Counted from the first letter of the stretch, positions 35,794 through 47,787 are shown. The stretch: 64,000 nt of DNA from Hydrogenovibrio sp. JE_KL2 (GCF_009296185.1 NZ_WBJR01000003.1:248001-312000); one strand, 5' to 3'. Notes: generated from the letters alone by a model not told the origin. A program made the numbers and translations.

Positions 35794-36129
35794 TTACTTG
35801 TTAGGAATCCAAGCTGGTTGTAGATCAGCATATTTTTCCATCTGATTTACTTCAGCGTTAGCTGTTTTTAGTGCTTCTTGAGCAAGTTCCATTGCTTTTG
35901 CAGCATCACCTTTTTTCTTAGCTTCAGCAGCTTTAGCAAGGTAAGTGTCAACGTAAGGCAACTTCATTTTCTTTTGTTTCCAAACATTACCCATTTTTTT
36001 AGCTTTATCATGCTGAGCAGTTGCTTGAGCGACAACGTCATCATAAGACATTGATTTTGATGGCATGCTTGAACATGCACCTAGTGATAGTGTAGTGATG
36101 ATAGCAGCACCAACAAATAGTTTTTTCAT
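35794..36129 (-). CDS. Small lipoprotein, possibly SoxXA-binding-protein-like
   Basis: 111 residues. A lipobox (SLGACSS, with the lipidated Cys near residue 19) ends the signal peptide. The mature part is a lysine/alanine-rich helical hairpin with VDTYLAKAAEAKKKGDAAKAM and a C-terminal ADLQPAWIPNK. Similar short helical proteins are annotated as SoxXA-binding proteins (thiosulfate oxidation) in sulfur-oxidising gammaproteobacteria, but I assign this only tentatively. It is transcribed away from guaB. Confidence 0.5.
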   Translation of the reverse strand: MKKLFVGAAIITTLSLGACSSMPSKSMSYDDVVAQATAQHDKAKKMGNVWKQKKMKLPYVDTYLAKAAEAKKKGDAAKAMELAQEALKTANAEVNQMEKYADLQPAWIPNK

Positions 36130-36284
36130 TCCGAATCCTCCAAGATAGATAGCTTAATTTATTTATTAAAAAGTTTTAAGCCGGTCTTATTCTAATCATA
36201 AATTTTCGTGATTTAAAGTAAAAATCATGAAATTTGCCCATAAAACATTTTTTAACAAATAAATGAATCTAATAACTTATTCAG

Positions 36285-36340
36285 TTTACCGGCAGGGTAT
36301 CAACCCTATATAATGTACACTATTTTTTATTTAATAGTGT
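36285..36340 (+). promoter_or_regulatory. guaB promoter candidate with a palindrome at the start site
   Basis: TTTACC at 36285-36290 and TATAAT at 36309-36314, 18 bases apart. A perfect 8-bp inverted repeat (ACACTATT at 36317-36324, AATAGTGT at 36333-36340) covers the expected start of transcription. It does not resemble the PurR operator. The leader to guaB would be about 200 bases; it also holds CCTTATAAGG at about 36397. Confidence 0.5.
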
Positions 36341-36525
36341 TGTCGCCTGGTTTTTGCCGACATTTTTGTATGATAAACCAAAGGATGGAGCTTTTCCTTA
36401 TAAGGCTCTGGTTTTATCTATCAAATTTATATCGGCTGTTATAAATAGGTTCGATGACATAAAGGCACGTTCTGTTTTGACTTGTTTTTGAAACAGATTT
36501 AGAGGCTATATAAGTTGTAAGGTGA

Positions 36526-37992
<1,467 letters not shown>

Positions 37993-38080
37993 ACATTTTG
38001 GCAGCATCAAACTTCGGTTTGGCGCTGCTTTCAAATCTCAAACTCTTATCTCTTTATCGCTTAAGTGGAATTAATTACCT

Positions 38081-39661
38081 ATGGCCGAACACAATATTCA
38101 TTCAGACCGCATCTTAATCTTGGATTTTGGTTCTCAGTACACACAGTTAATCGCGCGTAGAATTCGTGAAATTGGTGTCTACTGTGAAGTGGAACCATGG
38201 GATGTTGATGATGAAGCGATTACCAGCTTCAATGCCAAAGGAATTATTCTTTCCGGCGGACCTGAAACCGTTATTGGTGATGATGCGCCAAAAGCACCAG
38301 AAGTTGTTTTTGAACTGGGGCTTCCGGTATTGGGTATTTGTTATGGTATGCAGACCATGGCAGAGCAATTAGGCGGTAAAGTGATTCATGCAGATGAACA
38401 TGAATATGGCTATGCCCAAGTCAGAGCACGTGGTCATACCAAGCTGCTTAAAGATATTGAAGACCATGTCACGCCTGAAGGATATGGTATGTTGGATGTT
38501 TGGATGTCTCATGGCGATAGAGTGGATGTCATGCCGGAAGGGTTTGTTCTGATGGCTTCTACAGGCAACTGTCCAATTGCTGGAATGGCGAATGAATCTA
38601 AGAATTTCTATGGCATTCAATTCCATCCTGAAGTGACACATACCAAGCAGGGTGCGCGTATGCTTGAACGCTTTGTTGTTGATTTGTGTGGTTGTGAAAA
38701 ACTATGGACAACGACAAACATTATCGAAGACAGTATCGCCCGCATTCGTGAGCAAGTTGGTGACGATGAAGTTTTATTGGGGCTTTCGGGGGGGGTAGAT
38801 TCTTCAGTAGTTGCTGCGCTATTGCACAAAGCTATCGGCGACCAGCTGACTTGCGTTTTTGTGGATCATGGTCTGCTTCGTTACCAGGAAGGTGATCAGG
38901 TGATGGCAATGTTCGCTGAAAATATGGGTATCAAAGTTATCCGTGTTGGTGCTGAAGAGTATTTTATGAAGCAGCTTGAAGGCGAAGCGGATCCTGAAGC
39001 GAAGCGTAAAATTATTGGCCATGCGTTCATTGAGATGTTTGATCAGGAATCGGCGAAATTGACTTCTGTAAAATGGTTGGCTCAAGGCACGATTTATCCA
39101 GATGTAATTGAGTCGGCAGGTTCTAAAACAGGCAAAGCAAAAGTCATCAAGTCTCACCACAATGTGGGCGGTTTGCCTGAAGATATGAAGTTAGAGTTGC
39201 TTGAGCCTTTAAGAGAGCTTTTTAAAGATGAAGTTAGAAAGCTTGGTGTTGCGTTAGGATTGCCACATGACATGGTTTATCGCCATCCTTTCCCTGGTCC
39301 GGGTCTTGGTGTTCGTATTTTGGGTGAAGTGAAAAAAGAATATGCGGATATTTTGCGCTTGGCGGATCATATCTTTATCGAAGAGCTTCGCGCTGCAGAT
39401 TTGTATGACAAAACCTCACAGGCATTTACAGTTTTCTTGCCTGTTAAATCGGTTGGGGTTGTTGGGGACGCAAGACGCTATGACTATGTCGTTGCATTGC
39501 GCGCAGTTGAAACGATTGATTTTATGACCGCTAGATGGGCGCACTTGCCTTACGATTTTCTGGAAAAGGTATCGAATCGTATCATTAATGAAATCCCTCG
39601 AATTACTCGAGTGACTTACGATATTTCAAGTAAGCCGCCGGCGACTATTGAGTGGGAATAA
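38081..39661 (+). CDS. guaA: GMP synthase (glutamine-hydrolysing)
   Basis: 526 residues. The class I glutamine amidotransferase half has nucleophile Cys87 (GICYGMQ) and the HPEVTHT histidine. The ATP-pyrophosphatase half has [10 protein letters not shown], and the C-terminal dimerisation domain ends in KPPATIEWE. It converts XMP to GMP after GuaB. It is followed by a terminator. Confidence 0.98.
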   Translation: MAEHNIHSDRILILDFGSQYTQLIARRIREIGVYCEVEPWDVDDEAITSFNAKGIILSGGPETVIGDDAPKAPEVVFELGLPVLGICYGMQTMAEQLGGKVIHADEHEYGYAQVRARGHTKLLKDIEDHVTPEGYGMLDVWMSHGDRVDVMPEGFVLMASTGNCPIAGMANESKNFYGIQFHPEVTHTKQGARMLERFVVDLCGCEKLWTTTNIIEDSIARIREQVGDDEVLLGLSGGVDSSVVAALLHKAIGDQLTCVFVDHGLLRYQEGDQVMAMFAENMGIKVIRVGAEEYFMKQLEGEADPEAKRKIIGHAFIEMFDQESAKLTSVKWLAQGTIYPDVIESAGSKTGKAKVIKSHHNVGGLPEDMKLELLEPLRELFKDEVRKLGVALGLPHDMVYRHPFPGPGLGVRILGEVKKEYADILRLADHIFIEELRAADLYDKTSQAFTVFLPVKSVGVVGDARRYDYVVALRAVETIDFMTARWAHLPYDFLEKVSNRIINEIPRITRVTYDISSKPPATIEWE

Positions 39662-39670
39662 TGCAAAGAG

Positions 39671-39697
39671 AAAGGATGTCTAACATCCTTTTTTTTC
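39671..39697 (+). terminator. Terminator after guaBA
   Basis: AAAGGATG-tctaa-CATCCTTT followed by T residues, 10 bases after guaA. Confidence 0.88.
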
Positions 39698-39721
39698 GCC
39701 AGTTAGAAAAGGTTAGTTTCA

Positions 39722-40222
39722 TTGAGTGACAGTTTAGAACAAGACATTTTTTGGATGCACCGTGCATTAGAGCTAGCAAAGATAGCAGAGTCTCAAGGAG
39801 AGGTTCCTGTCGGCGCTGTTTTGGTTGATGACAATGGGTTGGTGGCTGAGGGTTGGAATCAAACAATACAATTACATGATCCTACAGCACATGCGGAAGT
39901 GGTCGCGCTACGTAACGCCGGTCAAAAAATTGAAAACTATCGAATGCCTGGCCTGACCTTGTATGTTACTTTGGAGCCTTGTCCCATGTGTGCAGGAGCG
40001 CTGGTTCATGGAAGAATCTCTCGTTTGGTGATTGCAACCGAAGACCCAAGGACCGGTGCAGCGGGTAGTTTGATGAATCTGGTTCAGCATCCTGAGCTCA
40101 ACCATGAAGTGGAAGTTCAATTTGGTGTTTTAAAGGATGAAGCCAGTCAGCTGATAAAGCATTTTTTTAAGCAAAAAAGAGCGGCAGCTAAGGCGGAAAA
40201 ACAAATCAACAAAAACGAATAG
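39722..40222 (+). CDS. tadA: tRNA-specific adenosine deaminase
   Basis: 166 residues; deaminates wobble adenosine-34 of tRNA(Arg) to inosine. Zinc and proton-shuttle motifs are HAEVVAL and EPCPMCAGALVHGRI. TTG 39722 is the only start that keeps the whole domain, with AAAAGG nine bases upstream. It is followed by cheD after 96 bases. Confidence 0.95.
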   Translation: MSDSLEQDIFWMHRALELAKIAESQGEVPVGAVLVDDNGLVAEGWNQTIQLHDPTAHAEVVALRNAGQKIENYRMPGLTLYVTLEPCPMCAGALVHGRISRLVIATEDPRTGAAGSLMNLVQHPELNHEVEVQFGVLKDEASQLIKHFFKQKRAAAKAEKQINKNE

Positions 40223-40318
40223 AGTTGCAACTAAGACTTGCCACCGCCGAGAATAAATGCGAGTATTGTCTTATAAAAATTTTAATTGTTTTCCATGACA
40301 AGATAGCCAAAAAATTCT

Positions 40319-40894
40319 ATGCAAAAAAGCGTTGATCCAGCTGAAGGGATAACCACATATAAAATTCTTCCGGGGGAGTTCTATGTCACCAAGGAGAATG
40401 AGCGCATCGAGACTGTATTAGGTTCCTGTATTTCTGCGTGTGTTAGAGACCCAGTTACGGGTGTCGGTGGGATGAACCACTTCATGCTCCCCATGGACAA
40501 AAATGCAGCAGGCGCTTCAGAGCTATCCGACGCTAACCGTTACGGCAACTACGCGATGGAGAATCTTGTTAATGCGTTGCTCAACTTGGGGGCGAGGCGT
40601 GAAAGATTAGAGTTTAAGCTGTTTGGCGGTGGGCGAATTATGAGCTCAAAAACCAACATTGGTTGGTACAACATTGGCTTTGCTTTTGACTATATCTATA
40701 CGGAAGGGTTTAAAATTGTTTCTCAAGATATCGGAGATGTCTACCCGAGAAAGATTTTGTACTATCCGACGACTGGAAGAGTGAGGGTGAGAAGGTTGAA
40801 TGCTATGCACAATCAAACCCTGGCTGCGGAAGAAAGTCGTTATATTAATAATATTGGATCGAAACCTGTTGAAGGTGATGTCGAACTGTTCTGA
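40319..40894 (+). CDS. cheD: Chemoreceptor glutamine deamidase CheD
   Basis: 191 residues. The catalytic elements of CheD, VLGSCISACVRDP (Cys) and GGMNHFMLP (His), and KLFGGGRIM are intact. CheD deamidates chemoreceptors and can affect CheC-type phosphatases. The gene is five bases from the cheA reading frame, so the two are an operon. Confidence 0.93.
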   Translation: MQKSVDPAEGITTYKILPGEFYVTKENERIETVLGSCISACVRDPVTGVGGMNHFMLPMDKNAAGASELSDANRYGNYAMENLVNALLNLGARRERLEFKLFGGGRIMSSKTNIGWYNIGFAFDYIYTEGFKIVSQDIGDVYPRKILYYPTTGRVRVRRLNAMHNQTLAAEESRYINNIGSKPVEGDVELF

Positions 40895-40905
40895 GGAAGA
40901 TGACT

Positions 40906-42999
40906 ATGGATATGATGGAGACGTTTCGTCAAACTTATCTAGAAGAGAGTTTTGAAGGTCTGGATGTAATGGAAGCAGGTTTGCTGGAACTACCTCCAGG
41001 TGAACCTGATAACGAGAAAATCAATGAAATCTTCCGTGCTGCGCACTCAATCAAGGGCGGGAGTGGTACTTTTGGCTTTACCGAAATCATTGATTTTACG
41101 CACGTCTTGGAAACGCTTCTAGATGAAATGCGTGATGGTCGCCGCCAAGTCACCCAAGAAGCGAACGATGTCATGCTTCAAGCGGTTGACGTTCTACGAG
41201 ACATGATGACGCGTTTGCAAAATCATGAAACCATCGACGAAGAGCGTGCTGCTGAAGTCCAAGCTGAGCTTGAACGTATTTTAGGGACCAGTGCAGACGG
41301 TTCTTCTGCGGAACCGGCTCAAGTAGTTGCCAGTGAACCTGTTGCTACGCAAGAGGCGGGGCAAGGTACTTGGAAAATTGAACTGATTCCAGAAACAGAA
41401 TTGCTCCAAACAGGCAATGAACCTATCCGCATTTTTAGAGAACTTGAAACCTTGGGTTCTCTTAACGCCATCGTTGATGATTCTTCGTTACCTGACATCA
41501 ACGATCTAGATCCTGAAAACCTCTATCTGAAATGGACGCTTGAGTTATCAGGCGACAATATTCAAGAAGACGATATTAGAGAAGTCTTTGAATGGATTGA
41601 TGGAGATGGTGCTGAAATCAAATATCACAAGCCTGCAGTTTCTGTTGCCGCTTCAGAACCGGCACCTGCAGCTACTCAAAGTACCGTCCAACAAGAAGCT
41701 GTTCCTGCTGCGGCCGCTCCGGCGCCCAAGGTGGAAGCTGCTGCTGCGCCTGCAGCTAAGAAGGCCACTGCTGCTAAGGCGGTGGCACCGAAGCAAGACA
41801 GCTCTATTCGCGTTGACTTGAGTAAGATCGACCAAATGGTGAACCTTGTCGGTGAGTTGGTTATCACGCAGTCAATGCTTAGCCAGTTTGGAGAGCAAGC
41901 AGAACAGGGCGGAGACAATACCGAATGGGTTGATAAGTTGAAAGAAGGTTTGATGCATCTTGAAAGACATACGCGAGACCTTCAGGAAAGTGTCATGAAC
42001 ATCCGTATGTTGCCAGTAAGTTTTGCGTTCAATCGTATGCCGCGAATCGTTCATGATGTTAGCCAAAAACTTGGTAAATCAATTGAATTGGTAATGGAAG
42101 GTGAAGGTACCGAGCTGGATAAAACCATGCTGGAAGCCTTGACAGATCCATTGGTTCACATCGTTAGAAACTCAATCGACCATGGTATTGAAGCGCCGGA
42201 TGTCAGAGAAGCGGCAGGAAAACCAGGAACTGGAACCGTTAAGATGGCCGCTTTCCACCAAGGTGGTAACATCCTGATTCAAATCACAGATGACGGTGCG
42301 GGAATTAACGCGGATAAAGTATATCAAAAAGCCGTTGAGAAAGGTGTTGTCGAAGAAGGGCAACATTTGTCTGAACAAGAGATTGTTGACCTGATTTTCC
42401 ATCCCGGCTTCTCTACGGCTGATGTCGTGAGCGATATTTCAGGACGTGGCGTCGGTATGGATGTGGTGCGTCGAAATATTCGAGGGCTTGGAGGTTCTGT
42501 TGAGGTTAAAACTGAACTTGGTAAAGGCAGTATTTTTACCATTCGTCTACCTCTGACATTGGCTATTCTAGATGGTCAGCTTGCTAAGGTTGGTTCTGAA
42601 ACTTATGTATTCCCGTTGGTATCCATTGTCGAATCTATCCAAGTTGATAAATCGCTTGTGAAAGGAATCGCAGGGCAAACCGAGCTTTACAAACTTAGAG
42701 ACAACTATATTCCTGTTATTCGACTTCACGAGAAATTGGGTGTTGAAGATGCCAGAACCGATTTAGAATCGGGGCTATTGGTTGTGGTTGAGGATAATGG
42801 CGAAAGAGCCGGTATTTTCGTAGACGACCTTTTGGGTCAACAGCAAGTGGTTATCAAATCGCTTGAAAGCAACTACATGAAAGTCAACAGTATTGCTGGA
42901 GCAACAATCCTTGGGGATGGTACCGTATCTTTGATTCTGGATATTTCCGAAACCCTATCAGGGCATAAGGGTGGAAACATGCAGCATAGCGCTGCTTGA
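40906..42999 (+). CDS. cheA: Chemotaxis sensor kinase CheA
   Basis: About 697 residues. The phosphotransfer domain carries His47 in RAAHSIKGGSGTFG. A domain at about 155-245 (KIELIPETELL, YLKWTLELSG) replaces the usual CheY/CheB-binding P2 and is followed by an Ala/Pro-rich linker to about residue 290. The dimerisation helices, the ATPase core (VRNSIDHGIE, DDGAGINADKV, SGRGVGMDVVRRNI) and the CheW-like domain are intact. ATG 40906 is better placed from AGGA than ATG 40900. No cheW, cheY or receptor gene lies nearby. Confidence 0.95.
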   Translation: MDMMETFRQTYLEESFEGLDVMEAGLLELPPGEPDNEKINEIFRAAHSIKGGSGTFGFTEIIDFTHVLETLLDEMRDGRRQVTQEANDVMLQAVDVLRDMMTRLQNHETIDEERAAEVQAELERILGTSADGSSAEPAQVVASEPVATQEAGQGTWKIELIPETELLQTGNEPIRIFRELETLGSLNAIVDDSSLPDINDLDPENLYLKWTLELSGDNIQEDDIREVFEWIDGDGAEIKYHKPAVSVAASEPAPAATQSTVQQEAVPAAAAPAPKVEAAAAPAAKKATAAKAVAPKQDSSIRVDLSKIDQMVNLVGELVITQSMLSQFGEQAEQGGDNTEWVDKLKEGLMHLERHTRDLQESVMNIRMLPVSFAFNRMPRIVHDVSQKLGKSIELVMEGEGTELDKTMLEALTDPLVHIVRNSIDHGIEAPDVREAAGKPGTGTVKMAAFHQGGNILIQITDDGAGINADKVYQKAVEKGVVEEGQHLSEQEIVDLIFHPGFSTADVVSDISGRGVGMDVVRRNIRGLGGSVEVKTELGKGSIFTIRLPLTLAILDGQLAKVGSETYVFPLVSIVESIQVDKSLVKGIAGQTELYKLRDNYIPVIRLHEKLGVEDARTDLESGLLVVVEDNGERAGIFVDDLLGQQQVVIKSLESNYMKVNSIAGATILGDGTVSLILDISETLSGHKGGNMQHSAA

Positions 43000-43033
43000 T
43001 ATGAATTGTAAAAAAATATAAAAAGAGAACTCT

Positions 43034-43600
43034 ATGTCGTATGCACTTGGGGCGAAAGAAGTTCAAGAAACCATAATGGTTTTGAATTTATCTGTTGCTC
43101 AGATAGAATTATCAATCACCGATGGTGATAACTCTGTTAATACCTTGATCGATTCCTTTTCTTTTATGAGTAAGCATATTGAGGGAATCGAGGCTTCCAG
43201 CAGATTAATTGCTGAAATGGCTGAAGATATAGAAGGCATGGAAGAGCATAATGCATCTTTGTTATTGCAAACCAATGAGTTGGCGATGAAAATGCAGCAA
43301 GCCATTATTGCTTTCCAGTTTTACGATAAGTTGAGCCAAAGGTTGGATCATGTTTCTCAAGGTCTGTCTGGTTTAGCAGATATTGTCTCTCACGAAATGC
43401 ATGCGCAGGATGAAGCTCAGTGGCAAGCTTTCAAAGAGAGCGTTCGTAAAGGCACGACTATGAAAGAAGAGGAAGAGTTATTTGAACTGATCTTCGATAA
43501 AGGGATGCCAGCTGAAGATGCGATTAACGAGATGAAAGAACGTATGCGCAATCGTATGCATGCCGAAGAGGAAGACGAGGAAGAAATCGAATTTTTTTGA
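43034..43600 (+). CDS. CheZ-like helical protein of the chemotaxis cluster
   Basis: 188 residues, entirely helical. The middle reads QAIIAFQFYDKLSQRLDHVS, which resembles the FQDLTGQ helix of the CheZ phosphatase where the catalytic Gln lies, and the C terminus is strongly acidic (EEEDEEEIEFF), like a CheY-binding tail. Overall similarity to CheZ is weak, so the call is tentative. It follows cheA by 34 bases and ends at a terminator, completing a three-gene unit. Confidence 0.5.
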   Translation: MSYALGAKEVQETIMVLNLSVAQIELSITDGDNSVNTLIDSFSFMSKHIEGIEASSRLIAEMAEDIEGMEEHNASLLLQTNELAMKMQQAIIAFQFYDKLSQRLDHVSQGLSGLADIVSHEMHAQDEAQWQAFKESVRKGTTMKEEEELFELIFDKGMPAEDAINEMKERMRNRMHAEEEDEEEIEFF

Positions 43601-43624
43601 GTTGGCACAAGCGCTTAATTAAAG

Positions 43625-43648
43625 AAACCGCAAGAATGCGGTTTTTTT
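43625..43648 (+). terminator. Terminator after the cheD-cheA unit
   Basis: AAACCGCA-agaa-TGCGGT followed by a T run. Confidence 0.88.
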
Positions 43649-43798
43649 GTGTCCGACTTTTTCAAGTAAGCGTATAAAGCGCTCTGTTGGCTTTACTGGC
43701 GCTTATTTGCACATAAATAATTTGAATTTTGAATTTACCAAGCTATTCCTCACAATAAGGCTTCTTTCATTAAATAATTATATTAGGGACAGGTAAAC

Positions 43799-44689
43799 AT
43801 GAAATTGAAATCTCTTTGGTCTGCATTGGCCATTTCAGCAGCGCTATTGGTTAGTTCTACCGCTGCAATGGCTGCTTCTTATATGCCATTCATTCTAGGT
43901 TCGACAACCTCAGATTCAGTGGAAGCGGCAGCAGATAAAGCAAAATCAGCTCTGACTGCAAATGGTTTTCAGGTGGTTGGTTCTTATAGCCCAACTGCAG
44001 ATGTCCAAGTTGTTGTGGTAACCAATGATGCTTTGAAAGCGTTGGCAGCTCAGTCTAAAAATGGTGCTTTCGGCGCAATGGAAAGAGTGTCCATCGTAAA
44101 ACGCGGTGGTAATACCGAAGTTTCTTATACCAACCCAACTTACATGTGGAATGTTTACAAAATGAAAGGGGATATTGCACCTATCCAAGCGGCAATGGAA
44201 AAAGCATTGGGTAACCAAGCAACTTTCGGTGCAGATGAAGCCTTGAGTGCAGGGGATTTGAGAGATTACCACTACAAATTCATGATGCCTTATTTTGATG
44301 ATGTTGATGAGCTAGAAGATTATGATTCACATCAACAAGCGGTTGATACTATCGAGAAAGCATTGGCAGCTGGTAAAGCAGGTGTGACTAAGGTTTACCG
44401 TATTGATATTCCTGATGCAAAATCAACTGTATTTGGTGTGGCGATTTCAAAAGGAGAAGGTTCTGATAAAAACATCCTTTCACAAATCGATGGTTCAGGT
44501 CATTCACATGCAGCGCACTTGCCATATGAGATTCTAGTGGTTGGTGATAAAGCGATTGCCCTTAACGGTAAGTTCCGTATCGCAATCAACTGGCCAAGTC
44601 TATCGATGATGGGTTCAGGAAGTTTCATGTCTATCGCGAATGCACCCGATGAAATCAAAGACGCTTTGGAAAAAGTGGCTGATAAATAA
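43799..44689 (+). CDS. Exported DUF302-domain protein
   Basis: 296 residues with a signal peptide cut near AMAA. The first half (SVEAAADKAKSALTANGFQVVGSYS) and a repeat of the same fold in the second half (QQAVDTIEKALAAGKAGVTKVYRI) resemble DUF302, a periplasmic alpha/beta fold often found in sulfur and autotrophic bacteria with unknown role. Gene stands alone between terminators. The biochemical function is unknown. Confidence 0.7.
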   Translation: MKLKSLWSALAISAALLVSSTAAMAASYMPFILGSTTSDSVEAAADKAKSALTANGFQVVGSYSPTADVQVVVVTNDALKALAAQSKNGAFGAMERVSIVKRGGNTEVSYTNPTYMWNVYKMKGDIAPIQAAMEKALGNQATFGADEALSAGDLRDYHYKFMMPYFDDVDELEDYDSHQQAVDTIEKALAAGKAGVTKVYRIDIPDAKSTVFGVAISKGEGSDKNILSQIDGSGHSHAAHLPYEILVVGDKAIALNGKFRIAINWPSLSMMGSGSFMSIANAPDEIKDALEKVADK

Positions 44690-44710
44690 TCCGATTAGGA
44701 TAGAAACCTA

Positions 44711-44740
44711 AAAAAAAGCGCAGTTTTCTGCGCTTTTTTT
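44711..44740 (+). terminator. Terminator after the DUF302 gene
   Basis: AAAAAAGCGCAG-tttt-CTGCGCTTTTTT, a strong stem with T run. Confidence 0.9.
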
Positions 44741-44750
44741 GTTTTTGGCT

Positions 44751-44780
44751 CTTGAAAAACACGCGATGACCCTTACTTAA
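44751..44780 (+). promoter_or_regulatory. Heat-shock (sigma-32-like) promoter candidate for htpG
   Basis: CTTGAAA at 44751-44757, 12 bases, then CCCTTACTTAA. htpG is a classical sigma-32 gene, and the same -35 with similar spacing precedes htpX in this window. Confidence 0.5.
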
Positions 44781-44835
44781 CTAAGAGCTTAAAAAACAAT
44801 CATTGATGAAATCGTAAAATTAGGAGAACGATAGA

Positions 44836-46728
44836 ATGAGTCATACCGAAACTCATGCCTTTCAAACTGAAGTCAATCAGCTATTGAAGCTGATGATTCA
44901 CGCCCTTTACAGTAATAAAGAAATCTTTTTGAGAGAGTTGGTCTCTAACGCTTCCGATGCTTTGGATAAGTTGAGATTCGAGTCGGTTTCTAATGACGCC
45001 TTGACCGAAGGTGAGTCAGAGCTTTCCATTTTGGTTGATTTTGATAAAGATGCGCGTACCGTGACGATTTCCGATAACGGTATCGGCATGACGCGTGACG
45101 AGGTTATTGCCAACATCGGTACGATTGCCAACTCAGGAACGAAGAAATTTTTGGAAAACCTGTCAGGTGATCAGGCAAAAGACAGTCATTTGATCGGACA
45201 GTTCGGGGTTGGATTTTATGCATCCTTTATTGTTGCAGATAAGGTCACGCTGAATACCCGTAGAGCAGGCGATGATAAAGCGAATGGAACACGATGGGTA
45301 TCAGATGGTGAAGGCGAGTACACGCTGGAAACCATCGAGAAAGAGACCAAGGGTACCGAAATCATCCTGCATTTGAAAGAAGACATGGATGAGTTCCTGA
45401 GCGACTTCCGCCTGAAAAATATCATCACAACCTATTCTGACCATATCAACTTCCCGATCAAGATGTGGAAGGAAGCGTTGGATGATGAAGGCAAACCAAA
45501 CGGTGAAAAGTCACTGGAGCAGGTCAACAAGGCGACTGCGATTTGGACCCAACCAAAGTCTGAATTGACAGATGAAGAGTACAACAACTTCTATCAAACT
45601 CTTTCACATGATTTTGAAAACCCGTTGACGACCCTTCACAACAAAGTCGAAGGAACATTGGAATATACCTCTTTGCTGTATGTGCCAAAACGTGCGCCAT
45701 TTGATTTGTATGACCGTGATCGTCGTTATGGGTTGAAGTTGTATGTAAAACGCGTATTCATTATGGATGACGCTGAAAACCTATTGCCGGCTTACTTGCG
45801 CTTTGTCCGCGGTGTGATTGATTCTAATGATCTGCCTTTGAACGTTTCGCGTGAAATCCTGCAAAGCAACAAGGTGATCGATAAGATTCGTTCAGCATCC
45901 GTCAAACGTGTGTTGGATAGCTTGGAGAAAATGGCAAAGGCGGAAGACCAAACCGATTTCAATACTTTCTGGGATCAGTTCGGTAACGTCATGAAAGAAG
46001 GGGTCATCGAAGATTACGCCAACAAAGAAAAGATTGCCAAGCTGTTAAGATTTACCACAACGCACGAATCTTCAACACAAGAGCAACGTGTCTCTTTGCA
46101 AGACTATGTAGACCGTATGAAAGAAGATCAGCAAGCGATCTACTTCATTACCGGTGATAGCTATGCAGCGGCGTCAGGTAGCCCTCACCTTGAGATGTTC
46201 CGTAAAAAGGGTATTGAGGTGTTGTTGTTGACTGATCGCATTGACGAGTGGTTAGTGGCGCATTTGACTGACTTTGACGGCAAGCAATTGAAGTCCATCA
46301 CGTCTGCTGACTTGAAAGAGTTTGAAGCGGAAGATGAAGCGGACTTGACCGAAGAAGATAAAAAAGCTCGTGAAGCCATTACTGAAAAGGTCAAAACGGC
46401 GATTGAAGACTTGGTTTCTGATGTGCGTATTACGCATCGTCTGACGGATTCTCCAGCTTGCGTCGTGAGTGCCGAAGGCGATATGTCTGCACACATGGCA
46501 CGTATCATGGAGCAGATGGGGCAGGCTATGCCTAAGCAGAAACCCGTTCTTGAGTTGAATCCGACGCATCCTCTAGTGAAGAAACTCGAGAAAATCGATG
46601 CAGAAGACAAGGTCAAAGAATGGTCATTGTTCTTGCTTGAGCAAGCACAGTTAGCTGAAGGCGATCAATTAGAACGCCCGGCAGACTTCATCAAGCGTAT
46701 GAATACTTTGTTGGCGGAAGTCATTTAA
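44836..46728 (+). CDS. htpG: Molecular chaperone HtpG (Hsp90)
   Basis: 630 residues. The GHKL ATPase motifs [23 protein letters not shown] and [12 protein letters not shown] lie at the N terminus, the middle-domain catalytic region [11 protein letters not shown] follows, and the C-terminal dimerisation domain ends normally without MEEVD. It assists late folding under stress. A single-gene unit with its own promoter and terminator. Confidence 0.98.
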
Positions 46729-46746
46729 GACGCTGTCTTGTGAAGT

Positions 46747-46774
46747 AAAAAGGGCTCCTTGGAGCCCTTTTTTT
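46747..46774. terminator. Terminator between htpG and ldhA
   Basis: AAAAAGGGCTCC-tt-GGAGCCCTTTTTTT, usable from both convergent genes. Confidence 0.9.
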
Positions 46775-46794
46775 ATGTCTTAGCGGGTGAAATG

Positions 46795-47787
46795 TTATTT
46801 CACTTGGTTGCCTGTCAATACCGTTTCTTCTTTGAAACGTTTCAGATTATCCAACGTCGTCTCAACGATATGGCATAACGCTTCTTTGGTGTAAAAGCCT
46901 TGATGCGCTGTGACCAGTACATTCGGGAACATTAGCAGGCGTTCAAAGAGGTCGTCTTGAATGATTTGTTCAGAACGGTCTTCAAAAAACAAATCCGCTT
47001 CCTGCTCATAAACATCAATGCCCAGATAACCGATTTGACCTGATTTCAATGCGTCAACGACTGCGCTGGCATCCAATATGCCTCCACGGCTGGTATTGAT
47101 AATCATCACGCCCGGTTTCATCTTGGCAATGGATTGCTCGTTGATAAGATGATGGGTTTCTTTGAACAAGGGCACATGCAATGAAATGATGTCCGCCTTT
47201 GTATAAAGTGTGTCCAAATCCACATACTCCACACCAAGACCGAGGACTTCAGGGTTCTGTTTTACATCGTAAGCCAACACTTCCAGCCCAAGGCCTTTCA
47301 GAATGCGCGCCATGTGATAACCAATATGCCCGGTACCCACCACGCCAGCGGTTTTTTGGAACATATCGAACCCGAGCAAACCTTCCAATGAGAAGTTGCT
47401 GTCGCGAACACGGTTATAGGCTTTGTAGGTTTTGCGGTTCAAACTCATCATCATCGCCAAGGCATGTTCGGCAACCGCCATTGGAGAATAGTCGGGAACA
47501 CGCAGTACCGTCATGCCGTATTGGTTTGCAGAGGCTATGTTCACTTGGTTGAAACCGGCACAACGCAGTAGAATCAAACGAATGCCATAGTCATGGAGTT
47601 TGGCGATCACCTTATCCGTCACATCATCATTCACAAAGACACAAACAGCGTCATAGGGTTGTGCCAAGGCAACGGTTTTTTCCGATAAATGATGCTCAAA
47701 GTAGTCGATTTCCACATCGTAGTTGCCCTTGGCAGAATCAAACAAGCGTTTATCGGTTTTGGTGGTGCTGAAAAAAGCCAGTTTCAT
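46795..47787 (-). CDS. ldhA: D-lactate dehydrogenase (2-hydroxyacid dehydrogenase family)
   Basis: 330 residues. NAD-binding motif VVGTGHIGYHMA, substrate Arg in INTSRGGILD, the block LHVPLFKETHHLI, and the late VTAHQGFYTKEAL with the catalytic His. Close in pattern to fermentative E. coli LdhA, reducing pyruvate to D-lactate. In an autotroph this would serve glycogen fermentation; that role is inference. Confidence 0.88.
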   Translation of the reverse strand: MKLAFFSTTKTDKRLFDSAKGNYDVEIDYFEHHLSEKTVALAQPYDAVCVFVNDDVTDKVIAKLHDYGIRLILLRCAGFNQVNIASANQYGMTVLRVPDYSPMAVAEHALAMMMSLNRKTYKAYNRVRDSNFSLEGLLGFDMFQKTAGVVGTGHIGYHMARILKGLGLEVLAYDVKQNPEVLGLGVEYVDLDTLYTKADIISLHVPLFKETHHLINEQSIAKMKPGVMIINTSRGGILDASAVVDALKSGQIGYLGIDVYEQEADLFFEDRSEQIIQDDLFERLLMFPNVLVTAHQGFYTKEALCHIVETTLDNLKRFKEETVLTGNQVK

